Assembly: GCA_963750295.1 (NCBI GenBank)
Contig: CAVVPY010000001.1
Coordinates: forward strand, 1,240,001 to 1,304,000
DNA length: 64,000 bases
Direction: 5' to 3'
Origin: CAVVPY01 sp963750295
GTDB lineage: Bacteria; Actinomycetota; Actinomycetes; Mycobacteriales; Jatrophihabitantaceae
Both the position numbers and the translations under genes were made by a program. Positions 32,052 through 43,378 of the stretch are shown in pieces. The notes under the pieces are model-generated. The model had not been told where the DNA came from. It ran no database searches and saw only the letters and a program-made list of their open reading frames with translations. Numbering within the stretch: position 1 is the stretch's first letter; the number at the start of each line of letters is the position of its first letter.

Positions 32052-32069
32052 ACCAAGCAATTGCTTGGT
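32052..32069. promoter_or_regulatory. TetR-type operator in the HIP-module divergent promoter (KstR2-like half-sites)
   Basis: ACCAAGCAATTGCTTGGT is a perfect 18-base palindrome. It has the CAAG/CTTG half-sites of the KstR2 consensus AnCAAGnnCTTGnT, but six bases separate them instead of two. It sits between the SDR start (32039) and the echA20 start (32085), so it can repress both directions. The regulator gene is not in the window. Confidence 0.78.
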
Positions 32070-32084
32070 CAGAAAGGTGGAGGC

Positions 32085-32825
32085 ATGGGCATCCGGACGA
32101 GCACGGCCGAGGCCGGGGTCGCGGTCGTCACCGTCGACTACCCGCCGGTCAACGCGATCCCCGTTCAGGGGTGGTTCGATCTCGCCGACGCGGTGCGCAC
32201 GGCAGGTCGCGATCCCGCGACGCACGTCGTGGTGCTGCGCGCCGAGGGCCGCGGATTCTGCGCCGGTGTCGACATCAAGGAGATGCAGCGCACCGAGGGT
32301 TTCGACGCCCTGATCGGGGCCAACCGCGGTTGCCACGCCGCGTTCGGCGCGGTGTACGACTGCGCGGTGCCGGTCATCGCCGCGGTGCAGGGCTTCTGCC
32401 TGGGCGGCGGGATCGGGCTCGTCGGCAATGCCGACGTGGTGGTCGCCGCTGACGACGCGACCTTCGGCCTGCCCGAGGTGGACCGCGGCGCACTCGGGGC
32501 GGCGACCCACCTGGCGCGGCTGGTGCCGCAGCACCTGATGCGGGCCCTCTACTACACCGCTTCCACCGTCGACGCGGCGACGCTGCACCATCACGGCTCG
32601 GTGTATCGCGTCGTCGCCCGGGACGCGCTCGACGACGCCGCCCTCGAGGTGGCCCGCGCGATCGCGGCGAAGGACACCCGCGTCATCCGTGCCGCCAAGG
32701 AAGCGCTGAACGGCATCGACGTGCAGCACGTCCACCGCAGCTACCGCTACGAACAGGGCTTCACCTTCGAGCTCAACCTGGCCGGGGTCGCGGACGAGCA
32801 CCGCGACGCGTTCGTCGGCCGGTGA
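32085..32825 (+). CDS. echA20: Enoyl-CoA hydratase-family ring-opening enzyme EchA20
   Basis: Crotonase-family protein of 246 residues. In M. tuberculosis EchA20 (Rv3550) hydrolytically opens the D-ring remnant of HIEC-CoA to give COCHEA-CoA, the substrate of IpdAB. The oxyanion loops AEGRGFCAGVDIKEMQRTEGF and GFCLGGGIGLVGNADVVVAADD are evident, as is FGLPEVDRGALGAATHLARLVP. The ATG at 32085 has AAGGTGGAGG upstream and is 15 bases past the operator. Its stop overlaps the ipdA GTG. Assignment rests on family plus complete synteny of the four-gene operon. Confidence 0.92.
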   Translation: MGIRTSTAEAGVAVVTVDYPPVNAIPVQGWFDLADAVRTAGRDPATHVVVLRAEGRGFCAGVDIKEMQRTEGFDALIGANRGCHAAFGAVYDCAVPVIAAVQGFCLGGGIGLVGNADVVVAADDATFGLPEVDRGALGAATHLARLVPQHLMRALYYTASTVDAATLHHHGSVYRVVARDALDDAALEVARAIAAKDTRVIRAAKEALNGIDVQHVHRSYRYEQGFTFELNLAGVADEHRDAFVGR

Positions 32826-33625
32826 AGGACAAGCGCGTCACCGTCGACGACGTGGTCGCCGAGATCGAGGACGGCATGACGATCGGCATCGGTGGCTGGG
32901 GTTCGCGGCGCAAGCCGATGGCCCTGGTGCGTGCCTTGTTGCGCTCACCGGTCCGGGACCTGACCGTCGTGTCCTTCGGTGGTCCGGACGTCGGCCTGCT
33001 GTGCTCGGCGGGCAAGATCCGCGAGGTCGTGTTCGGGTTCGTCTCACTCGACTCGATCGCCTACGACCCGTGGTTCGTGCATGCTCGCACGACCGGCGCC
33101 GTCACGGTCCGAGAACTGGACGAGGGCATGGTGGTCGCCGGACTGCGCGCCGCAGCGCAACGGCTGCCGTTCCTTCCGATCCGGGCCGGTCTCGGGTCCG
33201 ATGTGCCACGTCACTACCCGGGCCTGCGCACCGTCCGCTCGCCCTACGACGACGGCGAGGAACTGATCGCGATGCCTGCCCTGTCCTTGGACGTGGCGCT
33301 GGTGCACCTCAACCGCGCGGACGCGCACGGGAACGCGAGCTATCTCGGCCCCGACCCCTATTTCGACGACCTGTTCTGCCTGGCCGCCCGGCGCCGGTTC
33401 GTGTCCTGCGAACGGATCGTCCCGACCGCCGAACTGGTCGCCGAGGCGCCCCCGCAGGCCCTGCTGCTCAACCGGATGATGGTCGACGGCGTGGTCGAGA
33501 CGCCGCGGGGAGCGCATTTCACCTCCTGCGTGCCGGACTACGACCGCGACGAGCAGTTCCAACGCGACTACGTTGCCGCGGCAGCCGACGCCGATGCCTG
33601 GGCCGAATTCAGCGGGCGGCTGTGA
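32822..33625 (+). CDS. ipdA: COCHEA-CoA hydrolase subunit IpdA
   Basis: Alpha-type subunit of a family I CoA-transferase-fold enzyme, 267 residues. IpdAB hydrolyses a carbon-carbon bond in COCHEA-CoA, opening the last steroid ring, rather than moving CoA. Seen here are DDVVAEIEDGMTIGIGGWGSRRKPMALVRALL, SFGGPDVGLLCSAGKIREVVFGFVSLD and VALVHLNRADAHGNASYLGPDPYFDDL. The GTG start overlaps the echA20 stop (GTGA), and the ipdB ATG overlaps its own stop by one base (TGATG). The protein is somewhat shorter than the mycobacterial one. Confidence 0.92.
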   Translation: MKDKRVTVDDVVAEIEDGMTIGIGGWGSRRKPMALVRALLRSPVRDLTVVSFGGPDVGLLCSAGKIREVVFGFVSLDSIAYDPWFVHARTTGAVTVRELDEGMVVAGLRAAAQRLPFLPIRAGLGSDVPRHYPGLRTVRSPYDDGEELIAMPALSLDVALVHLNRADAHGNASYLGPDPYFDDLFCLAARRRFVSCERIVPTAELVAEAPPQALLLNRMMVDGVVETPRGAHFTSCVPDYDRDEQFQRDYVAAAADADAWAEFSGRL

Positions 33626-34359
33626 TGGCGACCCGGGCCGAGGTGTGCGTCGCCGCCTGTGCTGACCTGTTCGCCGACGACGGTGAGATCCTGGCCAGCC
33701 CGATGGGGACGATGCCGGCTCTCGGTGCGCGGCTGGCCCGGCTCACGTCCAATCCCGACCTGCTGCTGTCCGACGGCGAGGCCTATCTGCTCGCCGAGAC
33801 GCCCGGGCTCGGTGCAGCCGCCCCCCTGGAGGGCTGGCTGCCGTATCGCCGCGTCTTCGACGTGGTGGCCGCCGGCACGCGGCACGTGGTGATGGGCGCC
33901 AACCAGCTCGACCGGTTCGGCAACCAGAACATCTCGTGCCTCGGCCCGCACGACCAGCCGACCCGGCAGATGTTCGGCGCGCGCGGGGCACCCGGCAACA
34001 CGATCAACCACCGCACCAGCTACTGGGTGCCCAAGCACTCCGCGCGCGTGTTCGTGGCGGCCGTCGATTTCGCCTCGGGAGTCGGGTACGACCGCGCCGT
34101 CGGCGTGTCAGCTCGCTTCCACGACGTCCATCGGGTCGTCACGAACCTCGCCGTGCTCGACTTCGGCGGCGCGCAGCACTCGATGCGGCTGGTGTCGGTC
34201 CATCCCGGTGTGTCCGTGGCGGACGTGCAGGACGCGACCTCGTTCGACCTCGAGACCGCGGACGTCGGCACCACCCGGCTGCCGAGCGAGGACGAGCTGC
34301 GCCTGCTCCGCGACGTCCTCGACCCGAACCGGTTGCGCGACCGCGAGGTACCCGCGTGA
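33625..34359 (+). CDS. ipdB: COCHEA-CoA hydrolase subunit IpdB
   Basis: Beta-type subunit partner of IpdA, 244 residues. Characteristic segments are EILASPMGTMPALGARLARLT, PDLLLSDGEAYLL, GANQLDRFGNQNISCLGP and FGARGAPGNTINHRTSYWVPKHSARVFV, then DVQDATSFDLETADVGTTRLP at the end. The two subunits form one active site at their interface. It is translationally coupled on both sides (TGATG with ipdA, GTGA with ipdC). The match in order and length to Rv3552 is good. Confidence 0.92.
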   Translation: MATRAEVCVAACADLFADDGEILASPMGTMPALGARLARLTSNPDLLLSDGEAYLLAETPGLGAAAPLEGWLPYRRVFDVVAAGTRHVVMGANQLDRFGNQNISCLGPHDQPTRQMFGARGAPGNTINHRTSYWVPKHSARVFVAAVDFASGVGYDRAVGVSARFHDVHRVVTNLAVLDFGGAQHSMRLVSVHPGVSVADVQDATSFDLETADVGTTRLPSEDELRLLRDVLDPNRLRDREVPA

Positions 34360-35408
34360 TCTCGACGGCGCTCACCGAACTGGTCGGGGTGCGGCACCCG
34401 ATCGTGCAGACCGGGATGGGCTGGGTGGCCGGCCCGCGCCTCGTCGCCGCGACGGCGTCGGCCGGCGGCCTCGGGATCCTGGCGTCGGCGACCATGACCT
34501 TCGACGAGCTGGTGAGCGCGATCGCCGAGACGAAGTCGCGCACCACGGCGCCGTTCGGGGTGAACCTGCGCGCGGACGCGGCGGACGCTTCGGACCGCGT
34601 GGACCTGCTGATCGAGCAGGGCGTCCGCGTCGCGTCGTTCGCGCTCGCCCCCAAGCAGGAGTACATCGCGCGGCTCAAGGCCGCCGGGTCGGTCGTGATC
34701 CCGTCGATCGGCGCGGCCAAGCATGCCCGCAAGGTCGCCGACTGGGGAGCGGACGCCGTCATCGTGCAGGGCGGCGAGGGCGGCGGGCACACCGGCGCGG
34801 TCGCGACGACGCTGCTGCTGCCGTCCGTCCTGGACGCGGTGGACATCCCGGTGATCGCAGCCGGCGGGTTCTTCGACGGACGCGGGCTGGCGGCGGCGCT
34901 GGCCTACGGGGCTGCCGGCATTGCGATGGGCACGCGGTTCCTGCTCACCCGCGAGAGCACCGTCCCGGACGCGGTGAAACAGCTGTACCTGCAGCGCGGG
35001 TTGGACGGCACCGTGGTGACCACCAGAGTCGACGGCATGCCACACCGGGTGCTGCGCACGGGTCTGGTCGAGCACCTGGAGGGCTCCAGCCGCGCCGTCG
35101 GCTTCGCGCACGCGGTGCGAAACGCCACGCGGTTCAAGAAGCTCACCCGGCTGAGCTGGCGTGACCTGATCAGCGAGGGGCTGGCCACCAGGCGCAGCAA
35201 GAATCAGACGTGGTCGCAGGTGATCATGGCCGCCAACACGCCGATGCTGCTCAAGGCGGGGCTGGTCGAGGGCAACACCGCCGCGGGCGTGCTCGCGAGC
35301 GGGCAGGTGGTCGGCATGCTCGACGACCTGCCGTGCTGCGCCGAACTGATCGAGTCGATCATCGCCCAGGCCGAGCAGATCATCACCGCGCTCCCGTCCC
35401 GGCTTTGA
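34356..35408 (+). CDS. ipdC: Flavin-dependent oxidoreductase IpdC
   Basis: FMN TIM-barrel protein of the nitronate monooxygenase-like family, 350 residues, that acts on a hydroxylated HIC-CoA intermediate before ring opening. LTELVGVRHPIVQTGMGWVAGPRLVAATASAGGLGILASATMT, SFALAPKQEYIARLKAAG, IVQGGEGGGHTGAVATTLLLPSVLDAV and VIAAGGFFDGRGLAAALAYGAAGIAMGTRFLLT match M. tuberculosis IpdC (Rv3553) closely. GTG 34356 overlaps the ipdB stop. It is the last gene of the operon, and a long hairpin begins within its stop region. Genes that usually follow (for example fadE30 or fadD3) are absent from this window. Confidence 0.93.
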   Translation: MISTALTELVGVRHPIVQTGMGWVAGPRLVAATASAGGLGILASATMTFDELVSAIAETKSRTTAPFGVNLRADAADASDRVDLLIEQGVRVASFALAPKQEYIARLKAAGSVVIPSIGAAKHARKVADWGADAVIVQGGEGGGHTGAVATTLLLPSVLDAVDIPVIAAGGFFDGRGLAAALAYGAAGIAMGTRFLLTRESTVPDAVKQLYLQRGLDGTVVTTRVDGMPHRVLRTGLVEHLEGSSRAVGFAHAVRNATRFKKLTRLSWRDLISEGLATRRSKNQTWSQVIMAANTPMLLKAGLVEGNTAAGVLASGQVVGMLDDLPCCAELIESIIAQAEQIITALPSRL

Positions 35409-35459
35409 CCCTGCGGTGGTCGCTGTGCGCGTCCGCTGGCGACCACGGCGGGGTCAAAG
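35403..35459. terminator. Bidirectional hairpin terminator between ipdC and zur
   Basis: CTTTGACCC at 35403-35411 pairs with GGGTCAAAG at 35451-35459, and GTGGTCGC inside it pairs with GCGACCAC (35439-35446). The loop is about 15 bases. The hairpin lies between two convergent genes and overlaps the ipdC stop. There is no U-run on either side, as is common in high-GC actinobacteria. Confidence 0.7.
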
Positions 35460-35472
35460 GCGAGAAATGGCG

Positions 35473-35878
35473 TCAGGGGGACGCGCAGGGTGCGCACACG
35501 CCGAACAGTTCGACGGTGTGGTCGACCTCGGTGTAACCGTGCTGCTCGGCGATCTCGCCAGCCCAGCGTTCGACCACGCGGCCCTCGACCTCTTCGGTGC
35601 GCCCGCACCTCCGGCAGACCAGGTGGTGATGGTGCCCCGTGCCCGGGTCGCCGCAGTACCGGTAGGTCGCCTCGCCCTCGGGCGTGTGGATCACGTCGAC
35701 CACGCCGCCGTCGACGAAGCGACTGCAGATGGCGGTACACCGTCGACAGCCCGACCGACTCGCCCTGAGTCCGCAGCGCTGCGTAGACGTCCTGCGCGCT
35801 GCGGAACCCGCCGGACTCGCTCAGGGCGTCACGGACGGCAGCGCCCTGCTTGGTGGCGCGCTGCCGGTTCGCCGCCAT
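35473..35878 (-). CDS. zur: Fur-family zinc uptake regulator Zur (frameshifted here)
   Basis: Fur-superfamily repressor of about 135 residues. The N-terminal winged helix reads RATKQGAAVRDALSESGGF, RSAQDVYAALRTQGESVGLSTVYRHLQSL. The metal domain has YRYCGDPGTGHHHHLVCRRCGRTEEVEG and the second Cys pair in ELFGVCAPC. The Cys-x-x-Cys pairs and the HHHH stretch favour the Zur (FurB) branch. The two halves are in different frames; removing one T near 35717 joins LQSL to VDGGVVDVIHTPEGEA. This is probably a sequence error. It lies convergent to ipdC and follows gcvP on the same strand only at a distance, so it probably has its own promoter. Confidence 0.82.
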
Positions 35879-35907
35879 CCACCCAGCCTAGGCGATAACG
35901 GTTACCA

Positions 35908-38793
<2,886 letters not shown>

Positions 38794-38849
38794 GGGTCGG
38801 GAGGAAGCCGAGTCGCGTCGCTCGGTCTCCCCGTCTGTCGGGTGGATGC

Positions 38850-38966
38850 CCTTCAGAGTGGCCTGGTCGCGCGCGGTCCTGGTGCCTGAGAGGTTCCGGG
38901 GAGGTTGCCCCTTCGGCGCCGGGCGTCGCTGGTCATCCCAGCGGACGCGGTCGGCTCTCCCGTGCG
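38850..38966 (-). ncRNA. Glycine riboswitch aptamer upstream of gcvP
   Basis: On the minus strand the leader reads CGGGAGAGCC, then GGCGCCGAAGGGGCAACC (38904-38921 region), then CTCTCAGGCACCAGGACCG (38874-38892). These are the diagnostic conserved blocks of the glycine aptamer in the right order and spacing. It ends about 57 bases before the gcvP start, leaving room for a short expression platform; a CCGAG/CTCGG hairpin is visible there. Only one aptamer is evident. It would raise gcvP expression when glycine is abundant. Confidence 0.9.
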
Positions 38967-39005
38967 CGTTCAGCAGCCGGGCTCGATGCTACCTGGCGCC
39001 GGCCG

Positions 39006-39610
39006 TCAGCCGGTGGCGGTGCGCTGCTGGCGGCGACGGGACAGCTCGTCGTCAGCGCCGCCCGCGGCCGGGCCGTCCGTCGATCGCGCCGTCGGCACGC
39101 TCGCCGGGCAGGTGCGCAAGCGACACCGCGCAGCTCGCGCAGCGCGCCGCTCACGGCGATGCCGAACACGCCCTGTCCGCCGCGCAGCAGGTCGACGACC
39201 TCCTCGGAGGACGTGCACTCGTAGACGGTGCTGCCGTCGGAGAGCAGGGTCATGCTGCGCCAGATCGTCGACGCCGCGCAGCTCGCAGCGCGTCGACCGC
39301 GGTGCGGATGTTCTGCAGCGAGACGCCGGCGTCGAGCAGTCGCTTGACGACCTTGAGGACGAGGATGTCCTTGAACGAGTAGAGCCGCTGGCTGCCGGAG
39401 CCGGTGGCGGTGCGCACGGTCGGGGCGACCAGGCCGGTGCGTGCCCAGTAGTCCAGCTGGCGGTAGGTGATGCCGGCGGCGGAGCAGCGCGGTCGGGCCG
39501 CGGTAGCCGATGGTCGCGTCCTCGGTCGCCGGCGCACGGGTCGTCGAACAGCGCGCCCTGTTCGGGACGCGACGGCTCGCGGGGACTTGTCGTCGATCCA
39601 CCGCGTGCAC
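39006..39610 (-). CDS. MerR-family regulator (Rv1830-like; frameshifted here)
   Basis: MerR-type regulator of about 200 residues. Across frames it reads EQGALFDDP, ATEDATIGYRGPTA, then AGITYRQLDYWARTGLVAPTVRTATGSGSQRLYSFKDILVLKVVKRLLDAGVSLQNIRTAVDAL (helix-turn-helix and wing), MTLLSDGSTVYECTSSEEVVDLLRGGQGVFGIAVSGALREL, and DELSRRRQQR at the end. This matches Rv1830, a regulator in the gcvH-garA neighbourhood. At least four frame changes separate these pieces, again mainly insertions. The start is uncertain: GTG 39610 has AAGG six bases upstream, and ATG 39666 is an alternative. Confidence 0.78.
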
Positions 39611-39762
39611 CTTCCGCCTTGACCGCCGGTGCCTCGATCGCACCGCGGTAATTTCACGTCCGTCATTCGCGAACGCCTGACGGTAGGACGCCGGCGGGTA
39701 CCCGGGTCAACGCGACGCGCCGTAACCATCACCCTCAACTCAAGGTCGAGGGTGATCTGCAG

Positions 39763-40234
39763 TCAGCTGCCGGCTGCGAAATCGTCCGGCGAGATGTTGT
39801 CGAGGAACTCGCGGAACTTCTCGACCTCGTCCTCCTGCTCGTCCGGGATCTCGATGCCGCCCGGCGTCCAGGACGGCGTCGCTGCCGAGGATCTCGACCT
39901 CGCAGCGCAGCGCGAGCGCGATCGCGTCCGAGGGTCGCGCGCTGACCGTGACACCGCCGCTGAACCGCAGTTCGGCGAAGTAGATGTCATCGCGCATCTC
40001 GGTGATGTGCACGGCCTCGAGCCGCGCGCCGAGCGCGCCGATGACGTCCTTGAGCAGGTCGTGGGTGAGCGGACGCGATGCCTGCACGCCCTGCTGCTGG
40101 AACGCGATCGCCGAGGCCTCGGCAGCGCCGATCCAGATCGGCAGGTAGCGGACGCCGTCCTCCTCGCGCAGCAGCACGACCGGGCTGTTCGCGGGCAGCT
40201 CGACCCGTACCCCGACGACTCGCATCGGATGCAC
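39763..40234 (-). CDS. DUF151 bifunctional nuclease family protein (frameshifted near C-terminus)
   Basis: BFN/DUF151 protein of about 157 residues. It has MRVVGVRVELPANSPVVLLREEDGVRYLPIWIGAAEASAIAFQQQG, RPLTHDLLKDVIGALG and VSARPSDAIALALRCEVEILGSDAVLD. After one frame change near 39868 come GGIEIPDEQEDEVEKFREFLDNISPDDFAAGS. It corresponds to Rv1829. Members show DNase/RNase activity in vitro but the physiological role is unclear. The start GTG 40234 is preferred because GGAGG lies five bases upstream; ATG 40225 is the alternative. It is flanked by two MerR genes in the conserved order. Confidence 0.85.
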
Positions 40235-40279
40235 GACTACCTCCGCCTCAACGCCTGCCCAGCTCGAACCACGTCGACG

Positions 40280-41094
40280 CTACACGTGCGCGGACGTCGC
40301 GACGGCGGCTGTTCCGCGCGAAGGCCTACGTGCCGCCGCGACGACCTCGCGCAGCCCGATCTGGACGAGCGCGGCGTGCAGGCGAACCGACAGCGCGGCG
40401 AGCTCGCGCACGGTCTCCTCCGCGCGTACCTTCGCCTCGCTACCGCGCTGGCGCGCCATCGGCCCGACGACCTGCGAGAACAGGCCGACCTCGCGCTCGG
40501 CGGCGGTGCGGAACGCGCGCAGGTGCCGGCCCTCGAGGCCGAACCGCGCCAGGTCGGCGACGATCTTGCCGACCGCCAGCGCATCGTCGTCGTAGTGCCC
40601 GCCCGGCTTCTTACCGATCAGCCCGAACTGCTCGAGCTCGGCGAGCTGGTCGGTGCGCAGCCCGGCGGCGTTGAGCAGTTCCTCGCGCGAGAGCCGCATC
40701 GCGGCCTGGGCCGGACGGAAGTGCTCGGCGGTCGGCGCGTTGTCTGGATCGAGGCCATCGCGACAGTGCCGACGCGCGGGCTGGCCGTCGTCGAGTTCGG
40801 GCACCAGGCCGCGGTCGATCGCCTCGAGCTGGTCCTTGATCACCTTCAGCGGCAGGTAGTGGTCGCGCTGCTGGGCGAGGACGTAGCGCAGCCGCGACAC
40901 GTCCGACGGCCGAGAACTTGCGATACCCGGACGGCGTGCGCTCGGGACGGATCAGGCCCGCGTCCTCGAGAAAGCGGATCTTGCTGATCGTGAGATCCGG
41001 GAAGTCCGGCTTGAGGTGGCGCCAGGACGTCGCCGATGGTCAGCGTCGCCGAGGTCGCCTTGCTCCCGTGCGCTGTGGCTCCGGCCGCGGTCAT
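40280..41094 (-). CDS. MerR-family regulator (Rv1828-like; frameshifted here)
   Basis: MerR regulator of about 270 residues. The N-terminus reads TSATLTIGDVL. After removing one G near 41025 come RHLKPDFPDLTISKIRFLEDAGLI, RPERTPSGYRKFS (helix-turn-helix). After another G near 40908 come SRLRYVLAQQRDHYLPLKVIKDQLEAID. The C-terminal part (MRLSREELLNAAGL, DLARFGLEGRHLRAFRTAAEREVGLFSQVVGPM) is in one frame. It matches Rv1828, which binds palindromic promoter DNA. ATG 41094 is the start because other starts above it are out of frame. It lies 22 bases from garA. Confidence 0.85.
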
Positions 41095-41116
41095 GCCCGT
41101 GCCCCGGTGCGCTCGC

Positions 41117-41643
41117 TCACGCCGAGGACTCCTGCGCGTGAACTCCGGCCCGAACCGCGGCGGTCAGGTACACGAGCCGGAACTTGCCGATCTGCACCTC
41201 GTCGCCACCGGACAGCGGGGCCGCGTCGATGGGTTCGCGATTGACGTAGGTGCCGTTGAGCGAACCCACGTCGTGCACGGTGTAGCCGCTGCCTTCGCGG
41301 CGGAACTCTGCATGCCGGCGGGACACGGTGACATCGTCCAGGAAGATGTCGCTGTCCGGGTGGCGACCCGCCGTGGTGACGTCCTGATCGAGCAGGAATC
41401 GGCTGCCCGCGTTGGGCCCGCGCTTCACGACGAGCAGCGCCGAACCGGGCGTGAGTGCGTCGACCGCGCCCTGGTGCGCGTCGGTCGAGAAGTCACCGTC
41501 GGCGTCGGCGAATCGAGCCGCGCCGTGGTGATCGTCCTGGTCATGTCCGCACCGGACGCCGCGGCCGGGAGTCGCCGGCCGCCGCAGCTCGCGCAGAAAT
41601 GGCTGCCGGGAGGATTCTCAGTGCCACAAGCAGTGCAGAACAC
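41117..41643 (-). CDS. garA: GarA/OdhI-type FHA regulator with N-terminal zinc ribbon (frameshifted here)
   Basis: FHA-domain inhibitor of 2-oxoglutarate dehydrogenase and activator of glutamate synthase. The FHA core is intact (GRHPDSDIFLDDVTVSRRHAEFRREG and VGSLNGTYVNREPI, with the phospho-Thr-binding Arg and Ser). Upstream, in a second frame, is a zinc ribbon CTACGTENPPGSHFCASCGG. A Thr-Thr motif TRTITTARF follows, equivalent to the PknB/PknG site ETTSVF of mycobacterial GarA. One frame change near 41520 separates the parts; correcting it gives ADADGDFSTDAHQGAVDALTPG. GTG 41643 is the start. The zinc ribbon is absent from mycobacterial GarA. Confidence 0.85.
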
Positions 41644-41856
41644 TCGGCATGCCCTTCGAAAGTGAGGTCTAGCGCAACGCACATCGGCCGAAACGTCGGC
41701 ATGGGCCGACCGCGTGCTTCGTCAGGAGGATTCGGTTGCTCGGTCCGCCGAGCCTAGGCCGCGCCGTCGATACGAGGGTCAATCGGTGGCCGGTCACGCG
41801 GCGCGACCGGTCGCCGATCACGGTCGGAACGCAGCGGTGAGCGATCAGCAGGACGA

Positions 41857-42242
41857 TCAGCCGGACAGCGCGCCGTAGGCCGCGCGTCGAGCAACGAGTC
41901 AAGATCGGCGTCGTCGGCGAGATCGATCTCGACGACCCAGCCCTCGCCGTACGGGTCGGAATTGATCAGCTCCGGCTGATCGTCGAGCGCCTCGTTGCGC
42001 GCACTGACCGTTCCGGAGACCGGCGCGAACACGTCCGACACGCTCTTGGTCGACTCGACCTCGCCGAACGCTGCGCCGGCGGCGACCGCCGTCCCGACCT
42101 CGGGCAGCGACACGTACACGACGTCACCGAGCGCTTCCTGCGCGTAGTCGGTGATGCCGATGCGCACGGTCCGCGATCCCTCACTGACCTGCACCCATTC
42201 GTGCTCCGCGGTGTACTTCAGATCGGACGGGACGTCGGCCAT
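41857..42242 (-). CDS. gcvH: Glycine cleavage system H protein GcvH (frameshift near the end)
   Basis: Lipoyl carrier of the glycine cleavage system, about 127 residues. It has LKYTAEHEWVQVSEGSRTVRIGITDYAQEALGDVVYVSLPEVG, the lipoylated lysine in GEVESTKSVSDVFAPVSG, and ELINSDPYGEGWVVEIDLAD. The last residues shift frame near 41885: without the indel the protein ends AYGALSG at 41857, as homologues do, instead of running on for another 35 codons. It is upstream of garA in the conserved gcvH-garA-merR-DUF151-merR-gcvP order. gcvT and lpd are not in the window. Confidence 0.9.
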
Positions 42243-42303
42243 GCTCGTACCTCTCCTCGCGTAGTCGATGTTGCGCGCCGACCATACCGAGCCGCGTCCG
42301 AGT

Positions 42304-43052
42304 TCAGTTGCCCGACGGGGTCGCGTACACCTCTGCGGGCAGGGTGCGGATGGCCCGGATAGACACCCGCCGCTGCTCGTCGACCGACAACGTGCCGCCG
42401 GCGGCGCGGACCGTCGCGGCCACACCGCCGGGAATGTTGAGCGCGGTGTCGAGCGTCTTCGGGTCGCCGATCGCCAGGACGGTGTAGGGCGGGGTCAGCG
42501 GCGTCCCGTCCACGACCACCGTCGCGTTCCGATCGACGAACGCCGTCGTCGTCGATGACCCGGACCGAACCGAACTGGATCGCCTCGGCACCGGCGCCGC
42601 GCAGTTCCTCGACGACGTCGAGCAGGTCCTCCGCGCCGAGCGCTCGGGCGGGATCGGTGATCCGGGCAGTGATGCCCGGACCGTGGGCCTTGACCGTGCC
42701 CAGCAGCACCTGCAGCGCGGCGAGGTCGGCGTTGGCCTGCGCTCGCGCGGCGGCCGACTTGTCGTCGCTGTCCTGCAGTTGGCGCAGCGACTGCTCGAGA
42801 TCGGCGATCTGCTGCCGCAACCGGTCGGTACGGGCGTTCTGGTCGTCGAGGATGCCGATCAGGTCGTCCTCGCGCAGGTTCGCGAGATGGTCCGAGCCGG
42901 AGTTCGGCGCGTACCTGGACGGCGATCGCGAACCCGAGCAGGCTGAGCAGCACGAGCGCGATCACGCCGGCAGCGACACGCACCGAGCGCGGTCCGCGCT
43001 TCCCCGCCGTCGGCTTCGGGGCGGGCATCGGGTCAGGCATCGGGTCAGGCAT
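42304..43052 (-). CDS. DUF881 family membrane protein (Rv1825-like; frameshifted here)
   Basis: Membrane-anchored DUF881 protein of about 248 residues. A Pro-rich N-terminus is followed by one membrane helix (VAAGVIALVLLSLLGFAIAV). A coiled coil (DRLRQQIADLEQSLRQLQDSDDKSAAARAQANADLAALQ) and the DUF881 domain (GPGITARITDP, ELRGAGAEAIQFGSVRVI, TPPYTVLAIGDPKTLDTAL) complete it. Frame changes occur near 42910 and 42555. It is the second of two DUF881 proteins around a DUF1290 protein, as in Rv1823-Rv1825. These are conserved near division genes but functionally unassigned. The start overlaps the DUF1290 stop. Confidence 0.84.
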
Positions 43053-43378
43053 GGAACAGGTGCCGGCGGATGGCTGCCGCGTTGCCGAAGATGCGGATTC
43101 CGAGGACCACGACCACGGCTGTCGACAGCTGGCCGCCCACGCCGAGCTTGTCGCCGAGATAGACGATCAGCGCGGCGACGAGGACGTTGGACATGAACGA
43201 GACGACGAAGACCTTCGCGTCGAACACGCCGTCGAGTCGCGCCCGCACCCCGCCGAACACCGCGTCCAGTGCGGCGACGACGGCGATCGGCAGGTAGGGC
43301 TCGAGCCAGGTGCGGGACGGTCGGACGGAGCACCAGCCCGGCGACGATGCCGGCGAGCAGCGCGAGGGCGGCGATCAC
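43045..43378 (-). CDS. DUF1290 small basic membrane protein (Rv1824-like; frameshifted here)
   Basis: Small integral membrane protein of about 110 residues: IAALALLAGIVAGLVLRP, then after one frame change near 43322 LEPYLPIAVVAALDAVFGGVRARLDGVFDAKVFVVSFMSNVLVAALIVYLGDKLG and VVVVLGIRIFGNAAAIRRHLF. Several membrane helices are present with conserved FDAKVFVVSF and GIRIFGN segments. The GTG at 43378 overlaps the upstream DUF881 stop (GTGA). Function is unknown; it is always found with DUF881 genes. Confidence 0.84.

Noticed and set aside
35891..35907. Inverted repeat TAACGGTTA between zur and gcvP as a Zur box
   Set aside because: Too short, and not a convincing match to known actinobacterial Zur boxes.
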